Origin: Gnetum montanum
Lineage: Eukaryota; Streptophyta; Gnetopsida; Gnetales; Gnetaceae
Reading direction: 5' to 3'
DNA: 29,947 bases
Assembly: GCA_015680685.1 (NCBI GenBank)
Contig: MNCI01030298.1
Span: 30,881-60,827, forward strand
Each line of letters begins with the position of its first letter. Positions within the stretch are counted from its first letter, which is position 1. Shown here in pieces: positions 20,601 to 29,947 of this stretch. The position numbers and the translations under genes are program-made. The notes below the pieces were generated by a model that was given only the letters and a program-made list of their open reading frames with translations, did not search any database and was not told the origin of the DNA.

Positions 20601-21392
20601 CCTAAGAGACCATTTGTAGTTCGTATTCCTCCTACTGCTCAAACATCCACACCTCAATCATCATATTCTTCACGTAATCCGCCCACCCTGCAAAGACCTT
20701 ATGTCATCTAGATACCCCCTGTGGTGGCAGCCTCGACCATGCCACCAAAATCATACATGGTGTGTATACCTCCCGCTACTACTACTGCAAACACGCCACC
20801 TCCTACCCAGCCCGCTCCTTATGTAGTCCAGGTGCCACCTACGGTCGCAACTACGGAGGTACAACCCCCAACCAGACCAACTCCATATGTTGTAAGGATG
20901 CCCAAACATCCTGATAACCATCAACCTTCCACCCATCAAACTCAAAATAAACCAACCCCGTATGTGGTTAGGATGCCTAGACAGCCTGACACTCAACCAC
21001 CTTCAACCATCCAATTGCAACCTCATCCTACTCCATACGTCATACGGGTTCCAAAGCAACCAGATATTCAGAAACCAAATGTTCCCCCACGCCACACGTG
21101 GGAGCACTTGGCAGACAAGCTCACACGGGAACGATTGGAGAAAGAACGTCAACAACTTACCTTAGGATCCCCTAAGCCTACTCCATTAAGCGCAGTACCC
21201 ATGGCATCGCCTACTAACAAACCAAATACGAGCTATAAGGGAGAATCATTGGGAATACATGAGGCATCTAAATCAACAGTCACGAAAGAAAACATCAAAC
21301 TAGCTACACATGAGATAAAACTGTTGGGCCCGATGGACCAAGTAACCATTAACAAACATACCCCTAACAAACCTCGATTCAATGTAGGGTAA
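20601..21392 (+). pseudogene. Gag-protease spacer with seven PYVVR-type repeats, truncated
   Basis: The gag frame continues with stops only at 20709 and 21390. Seven blocks of the form P(Y/F)V(V/I)R(I/M/V)P start at about 20607, 20694, 20748, 20811, 20877, 20955 and 21027, spaced 54-87 bases apart; the last three are PTPYVVRMPKHPD, PTPYVVRMPRQPD and PTPYVIRVPKQPD. A charged helix (LADKLTRERLEKERQQL) follows. The end (IKLLGPMDQ to KPRFNV) aligns with the first element just before its protease (IHLLG to HDLLNV), and then all similarity stops at about 21387. The protease is missing, because a different, AT-rich sequence begins there. The repeats probably form an extended linker; I know no function for them. 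Confidence 0.75.
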
Positions 21393-21408
21393 AAGATAAA
21401 AACCTCAT

Positions 21409-22226
21409 CTATGTAGGATAAAATGAGCTACCCTCACCGTTGCTATTTGATATATAAAATTGAGGAGGTACCACTGGTTTTTCCTCATTTAACATTTGAA
21501 GCTGAGTGGAAACACTTTCAAGTTGATATGAATCATTTCCATTATTATGTTGGATATTAAGATTTGACTTAGAATAAAAATTTTGGGATATTCTTCCTGG
21601 CTGATAGGATTTTTGCTAACTTTCTCAAAATGTTCATTGTAACTCAAAAGATTTTCAAAGTTTTTCTTTAATAAAGTAGCAGATTCAAATTCCAAGATGT
21701 CTCCTGCAAATTCATTCACATATAAACTCTTCAATGGTATTTTGCACTTGATAAATCATTGTCATCCTATATGTGTTTAGGAATATCAGATAATAATGCT
21801 TAAATAAAAATAATATAATTAAATAAAAATAAATCAAAACTTTTCTTTTCATAAGTCATATGAATATAAATTTGAACAATTTGATGAAATCAAACAAATA
21901 AATGTAATCCATAGTATACTTGTAAATAGAAGCTTGTTGTCCCCCTGTAAAATCTGAACAAATTGTCCAATTGGGGTGTTTCCTTGGTTGTGATTCCAGC
22001 TCCTTAGACAAATATGGTATTTTGTTCATCTGTATACAGCAATATGTAAGTGCTAAGTGAAAATAAAAAAATAAACATTATACTCCTAAAGTCTTAACTA
22101 AAAAATGAAAACCTAAATCATTTAACCTACCTCAATAATGAGAATACCAAGCTGGTTAGTTGACTTGACTTGCATGGCTGTCACCTTAACATTTAATTTC
22201 CACTTTTTTCTTTAGTGTTCCAAATA
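21409..22226 (-). pseudogene. 3' end of an unidentified intron-containing gene
   Basis: Minus-strand exons: 22226-22131 (WKLNVKVTAMQVKSTNQL to a GAG/GTAGGT donor), 22029-21920 (MNKIPYLSKELESQPRKH, then PNWTICSDFTGGQQ, to a GTATAC donor), one starting at 21766 (MTMIYQVQNTIEEF), and a last exon 21615-21409 that is open for 68 codons to TAG (it includes YQPGRISQNFYSKSN, VSTQLQMLNEEKPVVPPQF and ISNSNGEGSSFYPT). The first two junctions are compatible in phase and the introns are AT-rich. The first exon has one TAA, and the third exon reads into a TGA unless a short unseen intron intervenes. I do not recognise the protein. The composition is unlike the retroelements around it, so it may be a host gene remnant. 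It ends about 20 bases from the truncated gag. Confidence 0.5.
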
Positions 22227-22228
22227 NG

Positions 22229-22509
22229 TTTATTCCTTTTAACTTTTTAGTAGAAAAGAGATAGATTATGAGAGAACTACAAAATATTATCACAAATCAC
22301 TGAATTTTCCAGCAAAATCATTGAAAATTGGTTCTTGGCNATAAAATTAAAAATTGATAGAAATAACTCAATTGATATAAACTTTAAAAAATTTTCCGGC
22401 CAAGAACCAATTTTCAATGATTTTGCTGGAAAATTCAGTGATTTGTGATAATATTTTGTAGTTCTCTCATAATCTATCTCTTTTCTACTAAAAAGTTAAA
22501 AGGAATAAA
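22229..22509. repeat. 111-bp inverted repeat bounded by three n bases
   Basis: The arms 22229-22339 and 22399-22509 are reverse complements. The n bases lie at 22227, 22340 and 22510. Flipping the 22341-22509 contig would make it overlap and extend the 22228-22339 contig, the same pattern as at 9177 and 15669. The loop 22341-22398 is AT-rich and unique. Confidence 0.85.
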
Positions 22510-22510
22510 N

Positions 22511-24198
22511 GCAAAAAGATTCATAATTTGTAAATTATCTTCACAAAAAATAAGGTGTTATTTAACCATGTCTAATAATATTCTAGTAAGACATTATTAT
22601 TTGAAGTGCAACAAACTAAACTTTTTAAATTGTTGGTTGACCATAGAATAAGAATCTTATTTAGAAAAATAGACTAAATAAAAATAAATCCTTAATAAAA
22701 ATCTGGTAAAATAGTCAAATTACTTTTTATTTTTTGATTTAGAATTGGCATCCATCAATTTTATTTAGCATCATATTATTTTTATGAATTTTGGATTCAT
22801 CTCACTTGTTTTTGTAAGGACATAAATGAAAAATAAATAGTCAATTATTTGTTATTCAAAAGAAAATTTAAGAATTTGGCAACCAATGAAGCACTTCCAT
22901 GGATCAACTTCTTTCAACACTAGGTACAGAAAGTAACTATGATTTCACAAATATAACGCTAATATAGTTACTTTGTGACCTCTTTTTTGTATCTTTTCTC
23001 ATCTACCTTATTTATTATGGATGATGTTTCTATGAGCCTTCTTAGCACTTAAGCTATGTTTTAATTGATAACACAACAATGACATGAAAATATAAGATAC
23101 GAAAGCCCTTATGGAGCTTAGGCAAGAAAAGGACTAGAAGAAAAATACAAGGGTTAGTTGTTAGAAAAAAATATTAAGTATTTTATATTAAGTATTTTGA
23201 GACATAGAACCTAATAAGAAAGCTATGATTGAACAAAAAGTTTAAAAGTGCTAGATTAATACAATGAGATTAAGAACAATAAGATTGGAGTGATTCCTAT
23301 GTAAGGAAGAATAAAGATATTATACACTATTTTTATCCCCAACTATACAAGTAGTTTACATCATCCATTAACCAAGGCAAGAGCTATGTTGGTACATCAT
23401 TGTAGCTCAAACTTTGAATTTATTTAATGGCAAGAAAAACAAAAGAGTAAGTAAATATGCTTTATGAACAATAACCAAGGATTATTTAAATATTCCTTAA
23501 ATCAAAGGTAAACAAATATCTCTTCAACCAAATATAAAAATAGTTATTGCATGAATATCAAAAGTAGAAAGATCATCCCTAATGCTAGTATATCCAAAGG
23601 AAATAAGATCAATAAATATTGGATTGATCATGAATTCAAAATTTTTATTTAAAAATATTATTAAAAGAAAAATCCTAAAATATTCAAAAAATGCTCATCA
23701 TTTTAGCAAAATTCATTATTTTAAGGTTAAATTTTAAAGTTTTGAAAACACAAAAGAAAGACTTTAAAACTTAAAGACTCCTTAGAATAATACCTACTAA
23801 ATTCTTTTAAAAATTAAGGTAAGTGAAGTAGAATAAGTTAACAACAACATGAGCATTCTTTAAACATTTTTAATAATGACATGAATATTAAAAATTAATC
23901 ATTATAAAAATATCTATATATTTTTGGGTGAGTAGAACACCAATAATAATCCTATTTTTGGATTCTTTACCCTTGATTTCATAATTCTAACATTATTACA
24001 ACCCCTAATTTCATAATTTTGACATTATTACAAAACATTTTTGTAACTGCATAAAACTTTATTACATGTATGGAAGAAAAACTATAGTGAAACTTGTAAC
24101 TTGCACATTACTAAATTAACAATAAAGATAAAATGATATTGGAAACTATGTTTTTGGGATTGAAAAAAGTATATGTTGATATGTAAATTTTGGATGTA
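22511..24198. other. AT-rich stretch without a recognisable gene
   Basis: The sequence is about 70 percent A+T by eye, with many short direct repeats and no frame that looks like protein. A 32-bp direct repeat (ATTTCATAATTCTAACATTA and relative) occurs at 23976 and 24008. Confidence 0.55.
23976..24035 (+). repeat. Short tandem duplication, 32-bp unit
   Basis: ATTTCATAATTYTRACATTA is present twice, starting at 23976 and 24008, with two differences. Confidence 0.7.
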
Positions 24199-27100
24199 CT
24201 AATAGTTTGAACACAAAACTTGTCTAAGGAAACTATTGCCCAAGGCACCTCTCGTATGGGAATGAAAACCCAGAATAGTCTTAGTTAAAGAGGGCCAAGG
24301 GCTATGTGACTTTTCAAAAAGTAAAGGGCTATGTAACAACGTTGCCCCGACGTTGCCCAGCACCCCAGGGAATTCACGAAGATCCAATGGATCTGGGGCG
24401 AAAAACCTGGGGAATATGCCTCAAGCAAGCTAGCATCTCACAAGTGCATGCAAGCAGAAGCACAACTTCTTAACATACATGACCATGCACCTCATTAAGG
24501 GAAACCGAACTTCAAAACGAGGACCAAGCAAACAAGCACACACACAACCTTGTAGACCACATTGGTGGAAAGGGAGACGATGCACCTACAAGGAAAGGTG
24601 CCTCACCCCCAGATCCCTCACAATCTGGTACAAGGTGTGGCCTAGAACTGCACCAAAACTATCCAGTCTTGGCTGCCAACATATCTACGACCACCGTAGA
24701 ATCAGGGCCATGTAGTTCTCCACCGAGAAGAGGGGAAATGAAGAGGACTTAGAAGAGAGTGCAATAGGAGGGTGTCCTATTGCTAGCTTGGTACCACCAA
24801 GCTGAGGTGGGTTTTATAACACTTGCGAGCCACCCAAGGGAGCCTCAGAGTGTTCCACAGCCCCCGAACCATGGGGAGAGCCCAAGAGAACCACCATTCT
24901 GGGACATCTCTCACAATCCTTCCCCACACAAATAAGTGACATCCTCAGAGCGAAGCCTAGGATAGCTTCAAGTGTACACTTCTAAATGGGTTTGGAACTC
25001 CGTCAATTCTAGGGATCCGTCAACTCCTTAGACACCAGGCTTGAAGGAAGGTACCAACCCCAACACCTAATACATCCTTCCATCCAATGCCTTGCATGAA
25101 ACGCAAGGGCAATTGGAGGAAACCCAAGACTTCCCTTCTCTATACGAGTGGGAGAGTCCAACCCAAAGGGCCAACATCCCTAAGGCGTCCCCTAGATCCA
25201 TCCCTTCTGAGGGTCTAGAGACATATCTTCTTGCGTAAACCCATACTTATGCAAGAAGATAGCTCCTCTTCCACAAGTCTCGCCAAGTTCCTCTATGAAT
25301 GGCATCTCAGCACCCATTGATTTTTTATTTTTTTTTATTTTTTGGGGGCTCACCAGGGCCACTACCCATGGTGAGGGACTTGGGAACATCACACCAAGAG
25401 GGAGGACATGCTTCTAAGAGCCATGTCTCCACAAGCAACGCATGCTTGCTAGAACTCCATGTTCTGCTACTCGCATCGAGACCCATGGGGTCTCACCAGT
25501 GCAACCATCTAAGCATTGATTCCACATGCATCTGTACCATGCGCATTCTCTTTTCCGCATCATGTTTTTTCAAGCTGGTATGAAGGGCGTCAAGCATGCT
25601 CACCCTTACAAACAAGGTACTAGAATAGATCCTTGAGCTTGACCTTGCCGTTTGCAAACACCAGCATCGAATGCCTCAATTCATAATTCATCATTCCATA
25701 GTATTCCAACGAGAGAGAAGATCCAAAAATCTATTTGGAAACTTCTCCAAGAGGCTAACATACAACAAGCCCCAACTATCATCCACACCTCTTGTGATTG
25801 TCCAACATCGAGAATGCCTACTCGAATGTTAGAACAAGTGGAGTGCCATTTGGGTAGCCAACCCCATGATAATCCTCCATCACCTATCTCATATCAGCCA
25901 TAAGCACACCATCAAATGCAACCTTAATATCCCATTCATGGAGAAGGATCACCCATAGTTGCCACATGCAAGCTATCCATCAACTCTAAGTTATGGGACA
26001 AGCACCATTTTTTGAACACAAGGTCCAGGAACAAATATAGAGTCACCTTAGAGAGTAACCAGATCATGAATTCTCCAAGGAACATCAACATTCTTAAAAT
26101 TTGCATTTCCCCACCATATCAAGAATGATTGCCAGTCTCACGATCAACACCTTTCAATAGATTTTGCACTTGTAGGAAGGATCCTCTTTGGGAGGTTTCT
26201 TCCATAGGTAAGTATAGTAGCCCAGCTACACCTTACCCCTCATACATGCCCAAGTAGTTAATATAGCCAATAGAACCATATTGTGGAATGGTCACCAGCT
26301 GAGGGAAGACATGGGTTCACAAGTCTTACCCAAATTCAATTTTCACCTTGAGAACAACTTGAGACACCAAGAATTTTTGTTTCATATTGGGAGATCTGGG
26401 TTTTTATTTCATACATCCCAGTCAAGCCCTTTTACATCAATTTGTGGTGGACAAGGCCACACCACTACCTATTATCACTCAACCCTAAACAACAGACATA
26501 AGTTCACAACAACATCTCGCCAATAGGAGGACCAGGTCCTCAAGATAGTTTTACATGGAATGGGCTTTCAACAACATCATTTACAACTCAAACATAAAAT
26601 GATTTATCCCTGAAGGGTTTACAATAAGGATGGTCTACCCAAGAACCCCAACAAGGAAGTTTCTCTGAAGACCCCAAAACTGAGAGTACACAATATCATG
26701 CCTTGCTGACACGAAGAGCAGTATGTACCTTTAATTTACATCAACAACACGACCTCACAAAGGAGGTTTCATGAATTTCACCAGGGTAACAACATTCTGT
26801 CTCTGAGAACAAGCCCCATGAGTTCACGGACATGGGACCATAGCTAGGAACAACTCCCAACATCAACTGCTTCTAGGTCCCAAATTGGAGACAACCGTCT
26901 CATTACCACCTGCCTTATTATTTCAGGAAATGAAGAGGGCATCCATTGAAATGGAGAATGATCCCTCATGATTAACTCTGCTATCCCACCAGGGAGGAGA
27001 GAACACCAACATGAATTAACATCACACCAAAGACATGGGACAATACATCAGGGAGGGACTGTGTGATACATCAGTGTACATAAGGGACAAGTACATGGGA

Positions 27101-28440
27101 AAATTCAACAAGAAACCATAGCCTATTAGGCACAACAAGTCCCCAATCACAGAATCCCACCATAGATAACAAACACACCAATAAGTCCCAATCTATGAGA
27201 GCACATCATAGCTCCTCCAAGCACCAAAAGCAATTAGTCATGAGGGCCCACCAACATGCACAAATCATTAGAAACCCCCAATCATGAGAGCATCGACTCA
27301 AGTGTTTTGGGCACATTCAAGCCCACCAAGCAAGGCCACCAAGAGAAATCATAATTTCTATATCTGTAACATCATTTATTCAAGGATGGACCACCATCCC
27401 AACATTTGGATAGCTGCTCCACGATCACATCCAACATGGAAGAGTGAGTCTAGGTGCCAATACCCAAAACTCGACTCAAATCCCCGCTAAACATCATATT
27501 GATCTGAATTTCAGTCACCATCAATCATTTGTGGACAAGATCTTTGCCAATCCAGAAACATAAGAAAATGTGTTCCCAAGATTTGTCCTGTCTCAAGGAC
27601 ATTCACCAAGCATACACCATCCAGGCATGCCAACATCATCAAGAACACATGGCACCATTTCAAGAGCATAATGGGCAAGGACATGCTCTGGTTTGTTCAT
27701 TACAACACTTTATCAGAACTGAAGCATTTCTCATGAGGTTTTCAGCAGAATTATACATCAAGGCACAAAGGCCATTTACAACATATAGCAAGGGCACTTT
27801 AAAACAAGCACCAGGAAAACACCATACAGCAAGCTGGGCCTTGTCACAGTGTGTGGCATAGGCCTACAACCAGGAGACAACTGAGTCACATAGGTAATAC
27901 ATCCAGCACTTGCATGTGCATACAATCAGATCGAGAATATCACAAGGATACCTTTCACACACCCAAGGATCAGATTACATTCATATATGGGAACATACAT
28001 GGTATTTGGGAATGCTACCCAAGCCTAAAAGGCTGTAGGACAAACTACCCAAACCCTTCCTAGGCTAGAAGATTTAGGCCACCAAGAGCATACCAAGAAA
28101 GAACCATGCTATTTTGAGAAAAACCTATCTCTGTCACGAAGCATAAACGATCATCTATCATTGTAGCACTGTCTCAAAAGATACATGATCTACTATCACA
28201 TTGAACTGACTGCACGGGTAACCTCGAACGAAAATGATTCGAGACACGAACGCAACGATCGAATAACGAAACACACCAACTGAGTATCCACCATCCTGCC
28301 ATAGTCGGACCTCATTGCATTGGCCACACCTGGGCCATCAGTATCCGGCATGGCCAAGGATACCATTTCATGCCATATGCTAGCCCAATATCTGTAGGGT
28401 CTAGGACAGATCACCATCCTATGTTAGTGCTCCCCTAGCA
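24199..28440. other. 4.2-kb A/C-rich region of unknown nature
   Basis: Base composition changes near 24200: the plus strand becomes rich in A and C (many CCAA, ACATC and CACCA words) and poor in TAT runs. No frame over about 110 codons is open on either strand and none shows a retroelement, host or organelle motif I know. The strand asymmetry suggests one old transcribed unit or a single decayed repeat, read on the minus strand as T/G-rich. I looked for LINE endonuclease and reverse transcriptase motifs and did not find them. Confidence 0.4.
25224..25261. repeat. Perfect-length hairpin, 15-base arms
   Basis: Arms TATCTTCTTGCGTAA and TTATGCAAGAAGATA with an eight-base loop; the single mismatch would be a G-U pair in RNA. 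It stands alone, with no T-run after it. Confidence 0.6.
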
Positions 28441-28880
28441 CTGAGAGGCAAACAAATCATGATTGATGAGTGGCAAGGTACCCCTACACTCAACCATACG
28501 AAACAAGCGTAGCACACACGATCCAGTCGAACTCCACAGACTAAATGCCTAAACACCCCATGGAACACTTGGGGTTAATCATTCGTTGTCTTTCCAGACT
28601 TACTTGTTGTTGTCACAGTGTATGGTTAAGTAAGTCTGAGGTATATGATTTTTATGGTCTTTTATGGTTTTTCTCCTATGCTAAAGGGTGAAGGGTTGAG
28701 AAAACTAACTAACTCTAACAAAGGACCTAAGTCTAAATTAACTAGCGTCAGCATCTGTTCCCACTTACCGTACACACCCTAAACTATGCAATTGTGGTAC
28801 CAAACGCTAATCGTTACTGGGATCACCACACGTAACACATGTGCTTGAAGTGGTCATACTGAGGCATTTAACTAGCCTAA

Positions 28881-29065
28881 ATGTGATGAGCAGCCGATTC
28901 CTTGACTAGCCGTACATACCCGTAGATGCTCATAATCAAGTCGTACTCATCCCGTGTTCTAGGAGTTGAGGGTGAGAGAGACTAATCACAATGAGTAGCT
29001 GATTCCTTGATTAGCCGTACACATTCGTCAATGCTGGTAATCAAATTGTACTCATGCCACGCTAA
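28881..29065 (-). repeat. Tandem duplication, 105-bp offset
   Basis: GATTCCTTGACTAGCCGTAC at 28896 recurs as GATTCCTTGATTAGCCGTAC at 29001, with similar sequence on both sides (ATGAG to GTACTCATGCC, about 80 bases, perhaps 80 percent identical). It lies in the probable R-U5 part of LTR 4. Confidence 0.7.
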
Positions 29066-29305
29066 TGTAGGTAATAAATAAAAGGTAATAAATCTTATTC
29101 CATGCACTACAAGGTTTATCCACAAAGCTCATCTTTATTGCTGTACACAACTTGCGTTCAGGTACAAAGCTGCTCGAATAAAGATCCGTTCACTTGGGGA
29201 CTCCTACTGTGGGCACATTGAAAATATTCTATCTCTGGAGTGATCAAACTGCTAGAGTTTCCCTACTTTAAGCCTAGGATGGGAAATAAGGGGAGTGTTG
29301 CCTCT

Positions 29306-29313
29306 TATTTATA
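29306..29313 (-). promoter_or_regulatory. TATA box of LTR 4
   Basis: TATAAATA on the minus strand in the context CCAAATCTATAAATAAGAGG, about 90 bases after the LTR start. Confidence 0.5.
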
Positions 29314-29332
29314 GATTTGGCAGCGGACCGTC

Positions 29333-29350
29333 ATATCGCGTACGCGATAT
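29333..29350. repeat. 18-bp perfect palindrome
   Basis: ATATCGCGTACGCGATAT, the most complete of four GCGATAT words between 29333 and 29390, directly upstream of the LTR 4 TATA box. Confidence 0.85.
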
Positions 29351-29399
29351 CGCAGGGGACAACGCGATATTGCGGCCCATGCGATATCACATCTCATCA

Positions 29400-29947
29400 T
29401 ACCCCCATGACTGAATGAAAACTCGTCCTTGAGTTCTTTACAATAATATCAGGAAGGTATGGAATTATTGAGGGAAATGGAACTAATAGGATGACATGTG
29501 AACAGATCATTATTACAAGACTTAACAAAACTAGTGTTCATGACAACAAGGGTGAACACCTTATTACAATGACATTAGGCCTTTGTTGGCAACTAAGAGA
29601 GAGAGAGATAGAAAGAAGTGTTGCTGCTGCCAATGCCAAGATTGCACCTTTTTTTGTCCATCGGTAAGCGCGTCATCAATCTTGCTCCTTGCATAGCTGC
29701 TTCCAGCATTGCTCCATTTCAAGTGTTTGCTCCAGCTCCAGATCCAATCCATTGTTTATATGATCGCCATCTGCACGCACAACATAGTCTTATATTAGCA
29801 TGGGTAAATGAATCATCATGTAATTAATACCTTGCTTCGGTGTAGGTTCATTGGCTAGGTTGTGGTATGGATAATATGGATCGGGAGATATATTAATGAT
29901 GACTACCGAAGGTGTAGGGGTTAGGAAGACAATCAAAAATATTTCGG
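29400..29947 (-). pseudogene. Decayed pol tail and polypurine tract before LTR 4
   Basis: The minus strand from about 29440 to 29400 reads KNSRTSF-like codons followed by the polypurine tract, the usual ending of gypsy pol. Further up, to 29947, no clear frame survives; a 62-codon minus frame at 29752-29564 shows no known motif. A GA-rich microsatellite (GAGAGAGAGA) lies at about 29599-29608. The call rests mainly on the polypurine junction. Confidence 0.4.

Larger units (their letters stand above)
28600..29399 (-). mobile_element. Partial LTR 4 of a different gypsy element, minus strand
   Basis: On the minus strand the LTR starts at 29399 with TGATGAGATG, directly after a polypurine-like CATGGGGGTA (29409-29400), which follows an AACTCAAGGACGAGTTTTC stretch typical of the pol tail and LTR junction of gypsy elements. 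A TATA box (TATAAATA) lies at 29313-29306. Upstream of it GCGATATCGC-like words recur four times, one as an 18-base perfect palindrome. The far end is not placed; 28600 is a guess from LTR length. A 105-bp duplication lies inside. Confidence 0.5.

Noticed and set aside
25224-25261. Small hairpin as a microRNA precursor or terminator
   Set aside because: The stem is only 15 bp with no extended pairing and no T-run; it is too short for a plant microRNA precursor, and a bacterial-type terminator makes no sense here.
24199-28440. LINE element on the minus strand
   Set aside because: I looked for the GDFN-type endonuclease motif and the FADD-type reverse transcriptase motif and found neither, and there is no poly-A tail at the expected end.
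29594-29612. GA microsatellite as a polypurine tract
   Set aside because: It is not next to an LTR start; the GGGGG tract at 29400-29408 fits better.
1-29947. CRISPR array, bacterial operon or organelle DNA
   Set aside because: No regularly spaced identical repeats, no Shine-Dalgarno-led gene strings and no plastid or mitochondrial genes are visible; the content is nuclear plant transposons.

Overview
The window looks like nuclear DNA of a seed plant with a repeat-rich genome. It contains plant-type telomere heptamers (TTTAGGG/CCCTAAA), Ty3/gypsy retrotransposons of Tat/Ogre type, AT-rich GT..AG introns, and heavy decay in which almost every coding frame is broken by stops. I cannot name a species, and I see no intact gene, tRNA or rRNA.

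Layout. 1-1180 has nothing recognisable. 1184-2290 (minus) is a broken gypsy integrase. About 2284-3716 and 3821-5039 look like two LTRs of related but different elements. Each has a TATA box, an end in TACA and a primer-binding-like motif just after it. The second leads into a gag-protease frame (5295-8710, plus) with 14 in-frame stops. That frame ends at the ILGR motif, exactly where a short head-to-head telomeric repeat and then 111-bp tandem repeats begin. 9898-13349 (minus) holds the least expected feature: an apparent eight-exon gene, decayed but with phase-compatible splice sites over exons 1-6, whose product I cannot identify firmly. 13915-15668 (plus) is reverse transcriptase-RNase H, and its continuation with the second, Tat-type RNase H lies on a flipped segment (15670-16377). 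16379-17560 is a third LTR, followed by a leader with 39-bp tandem repeats and a second, distinct gag (18132-21392) that is cut off just before its protease. 21409-22226 (minus) is a second small intron-containing gene remnant. 22511-28440 is AT-rich and then A/C-rich DNA with no recognisable gene. 28600-29399 (minus) is part of a fourth, different gypsy LTR with its polypurine tract and pol tail at 29400-29947.

Assembly warning. Eight single n bases (3449, 9177, 9892, 15669, 16378, 22227, 22340, 22510) mark contig joins. Three large inverted repeats and one short direct repeat abut these n bases. In each inverted case, flipping the contig after the n makes it a simple overlap with its neighbour, so the palindromes are most likely scaffold-orientation errors.

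Points of most interest: the antisense multi-exon gene between protease and reverse transcriptase; the rule that each LTR carries its own short word repeated many times in both orientations around its TATA box; the telomeric repeat seated at the protease breakpoint; and the seven PYVVR-type repeats in the second gag.
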